Shown: in pieces, positions 5,297 through 6,701 of the stretch
Position numbering within the stretch: the stretch's first letter is position 1
Layout: every line of letters begins with the position of its first letter
NCBI GenBank assembly: GCA_002336725.1
Contig: DDEO01000097.1
Location: 1-6,701 of the forward strand
Length of the DNA stretch: 6,701 bases
Origin: Bacteroidetes bacterium UBA1952
Lineage (GTDB): Bacteria > Bacteroidota > Bacteroidia > Chitinophagales > Chitinophagaceae
Direction of reading: 5' to 3'
The notes under the pieces: generated by a model
The model's database searches: none
What the model was told of the DNA's origin: nothing
What the model saw: only the letters and a program-made list of their open reading frames with translations
Program-made: the position numbers and the translations under genes

Positions 5297-6580
5297 CTAC
5301 AGTCCCAGCAGCGCTTTCATCGGGTCGGTGCCTACGAGCAGCCTTTCCGGATTTTCCAGCAGCTCTTTCACCCGAACGAGGAAGGATACGCTTTCGCGGC
5401 CATCAATGATGCGGTGGTCGTAGCTAAGGGCGAGGTACATCATCGGGCGGATTTTGATTTCGCCGTTGATGACCATCGGGCGCTCCTGAATTTTGTGCAT
5501 ACCCAGAATGGCGCTTTGCGGGATGTTGATAATTGGGGTACTCATCAAAGAGCCAAACACGCCGCCGTTGGTAATCGTAAACGTTCCGCCGGTCATTTCT
5601 TCCAGCGTCAGCTTGTTGTCGCGGGCTTTGCCGGCCAGGGCAGCCACCGCTTTTTCGATACCGGCCATGTCGAGGCTTTCGGCATTGCGGATGACCGGAA
5701 CCACGAGTCCTTTAGGCGCACTTACGGCAATCGAAATATCGCAATAGTCGTGGTACACGATGTTGTCGCCGTCGATATAGGCGTTCACCGCCGGCCACTC
5801 CATCAAGGCAATACAGCAGGCGCGGGTAAAGAAGCTCATGAAGCCCAGTCCGATGCCGTGTTTTTCCTTGAAAGCGTCTTTGTTGGCGCTGCGCAGTTCC
5901 ATGATACGGCTCATGTCCACTTCGTTGAAGGTGGTGAGCATGGCCGTGGTGTTTTTGGCTTCCACGAGGCGGCGCGATACTGTTTTGCGCAGGTTGCTCA
6001 TCTTCTCCGGGCGGTCGGCGCGGCCCGGTGTGCCGCCGGTTTCGGCAGCGGCGTTTTGTTGATTCGTCGGGCGGGCAATGGCGCTCAGCACGTCGGCTTT
6101 AAAGATGCGACCATTGGGGCCGGTGCCTTTCACCTCGGCGGGCGACACCTTTTTATCCTTCATAATCGCTCCGGCAACCGGCGTAGCTTTCACATCGGCA
6201 GCGGGTGCGGCGCTTTTGTTTTCCGGCATATTGGAAACCATTTTCTCCGGCGCTTCGATAGACGAATTGCTGGCTTTGGCTTCGTTGACACCTTCCTGCG
6301 CAGGCTTACTTTCCGTTTTTCCGGCCTCGGCGGCGGCGGGTGCGCCTGCCGTTTCGTCAATTTTACAGGCTACATCGCCAATAGCGAGCGTAGCGCCTTC
6401 TTCGGCAACGGGATGAAAGATGCCTGCCTGTTCGGCGTTTAGCTCAAAGGTGGCCTTTTCAGATTCCAACTCGCACAGCACTTCGTCGCGCTGCACATAG
6501 TCGCCGTCTTTTTTGGTCCATTTCACCAGCGTTACTTCGGAGATAGATTCGCCTACGGAAGGCACCTTGATTTCAATCAT
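5297..6580 (-). CDS. sucB: 2-oxoglutarate dehydrogenase E2, dihydrolipoyllysine succinyltransferase
   Basis: The 427-aa E2 core of the 2-oxoglutarate dehydrogenase complex transfers succinyl from lipoyl-lysine to CoA in the TCA cycle. Domains: one lipoyl domain (1-75) with lipoylated Lys42 in ESEKATFEL; an Ala/Pro/Glu/Lys-rich flexible linker (~76-132); a peripheral-subunit-binding domain (~133-168, VSPAEVKGTGPNGRIFKADV); and the acyltransferase domain (~190-427) with active-site SYDHRIIDG (His389, Asp393). One lipoyl domain and the opening MIEIKVPSVGESISEVTL favour the succinyltransferase (OdhB/SucB) over pyruvate or branched-chain E2. I chose ATG 6580 because it gives the canonical N-terminus; a 9-residue longer reading from TTG 6607 would begin inside the promoter box. 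E1 (sucA) and E3 are not in the window. The gene is intact. Confidence 0.94.
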   Translation of the reverse strand: MIEIKVPSVGESISEVTLVKWTKKDGDYVQRDEVLCELESEKATFELNAEQAGIFHPVAEEGATLAIGDVACKIDETAGAPAAAEAGKTESKPAQEGVNEAKASNSSIEAPEKMVSNMPENKSAAPAADVKATPVAGAIMKDKKVSPAEVKGTGPNGRIFKADVLSAIARPTNQQNAAAETGGTPGRADRPEKMSNLRKTVSRRLVEAKNTTAMLTTFNEVDMSRIMELRSANKDAFKEKHGIGLGFMSFFTRACCIALMEWPAVNAYIDGDNIVYHDYCDISIAVSAPKGLVVPVIRNAESLDMAGIEKAVAALAGKARDNKLTLEEMTGGTFTITNGGVFGSLMSTPIINIPQSAILGMHKIQERPMVINGEIKIRPMMYLALSYDHRIIDGRESVSFLVRVKELLENPERLLVGTDPMKALLGL

Positions 6581-6604
6581 CGGAAAGAGTCGGATTTGCG
6601 GGTG

Positions 6605-6612
6605 CAAAATTA
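6605..6612 (-). promoter_or_regulatory. Bacteroidota -7 promoter element (TAATTTTG) for sucB
   Basis: On the minus strand this is TAATTTTG, a full match to TAnnTTTG, 24 nt upstream of the sucB ATG. That implies a short leader and independent transcription of sucB rather than read-through from a sucA upstream. No convincing -33 TTTG is visible at the expected distance; the region there reads TTTTTAATCCCC on the minus strand. Confidence 0.6.
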
Positions 6613-6642
6613 GGGTAAAAGAAGGGGGGATTAAAAATGGAG

Positions 6643-6701
6643 TTGATTGTTGTTGATAAGGGGTGATTGTTGTTGTTTGTTGTTGATAAGGGTTGATTGT
6701 T
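6643..6701. repeat. Two-copy 30-nt TTG-rich tandem repeat, cut by window end
   Basis: Bases 6643-6671 match 6673-6701 with a 30-nt offset at all but two positions. This includes an identical 15-mer, TGTTGTTGATAAGGG, at 6648-6662 and 6678-6692. The array may continue past the window. It lies just upstream of the sucB promoter element; whether it is regulatory or simple low-complexity spacer is unknown. Confidence 0.65.

Noticed and set aside
5414..6442. Long open frame (342 codons) on the plus strand opposite sucB
   Set aside because: It is fully antisense to an unmistakable E2 gene and its product is H/F/G-rich low-complexity sequence without motifs.
6581..6607. Longer sucB start at TTG 6607
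   Set aside because: The TTG lies inside the TAATTTTG promoter box, and the conserved E2 N-terminus begins exactly at ATG 6580.

Overview
This window is most likely chromosomal DNA from a Bacteroidota bacterium, probably a Saprospiraceae/Chitinophagales-type lineage. The phylum call rests on two upstream sites matching the Bacteroidota -7 promoter element TAnnTTTG, a transketolase encoded as a separate N-terminal subunit, a single-domain Ppx directly behind ppk, and a large AsmA-like membrane-anchored protein. The family-level placement is inference only. Composition looks close to balanced, slightly GC-rich by eye. No phage, transposase, CRISPR or tRNA/rRNA gene is visible. The genes are mostly housekeeping; the unusual content is in the intergenic DNA.

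Layout. (1) Positions 1-1256, plus strand: the 3' end of polyphosphate kinase (ppk), overlapping by ATGA with a short exopolyphosphatase (ppx), so a poly-P synthesis/degradation pair. (2) 1257-1391: a 20-bp perfect inverted repeat and a minus-strand intrinsic terminator. (3) 1392-2048, minus strand: a two-TM TPR protein with a TAnnTTTG promoter. (4) 2186-3928, plus strand: a 580-aa AsmA-like protein of unknown function, apparently starting at TTG. (5) 3929-4177, gene-free: a GC-rich block that can fold as a three-way junction, then hairpins including the terminator of the next gene. (6) 4178-5032, minus strand: transketolase N-terminal subunit, with no C-terminal subunit beside it. (7) 5033-5296, gene-free: a heptamer repeat running into the transketolase start codon, a GGAA-loop hairpin, and two 28-nt hairpin repeats behind sucB. 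(8) 5297-6580, minus strand: 2-oxoglutarate dehydrogenase E2 (sucB/odhB), with a TAnnTTTG promoter. (9) 6643-6701: a two-copy 30-nt TTG-rich tandem repeat cut by the window end.

How the genes relate: ppk and ppx make and break polyphosphate. Transketolase (pentose phosphate pathway) and E2 (TCA cycle) are both central-carbon enzymes on the same strand, but 264 bp of repeat-rich DNA separates them, so they are probably separate transcripts. The TPR and AsmA-like genes are divergent across about 137 bp. The main window-wide oddity is the 10-bp palindrome TTTCCGGAAA, present seven times (its 8-bp core eight times) in both genes and spacers.
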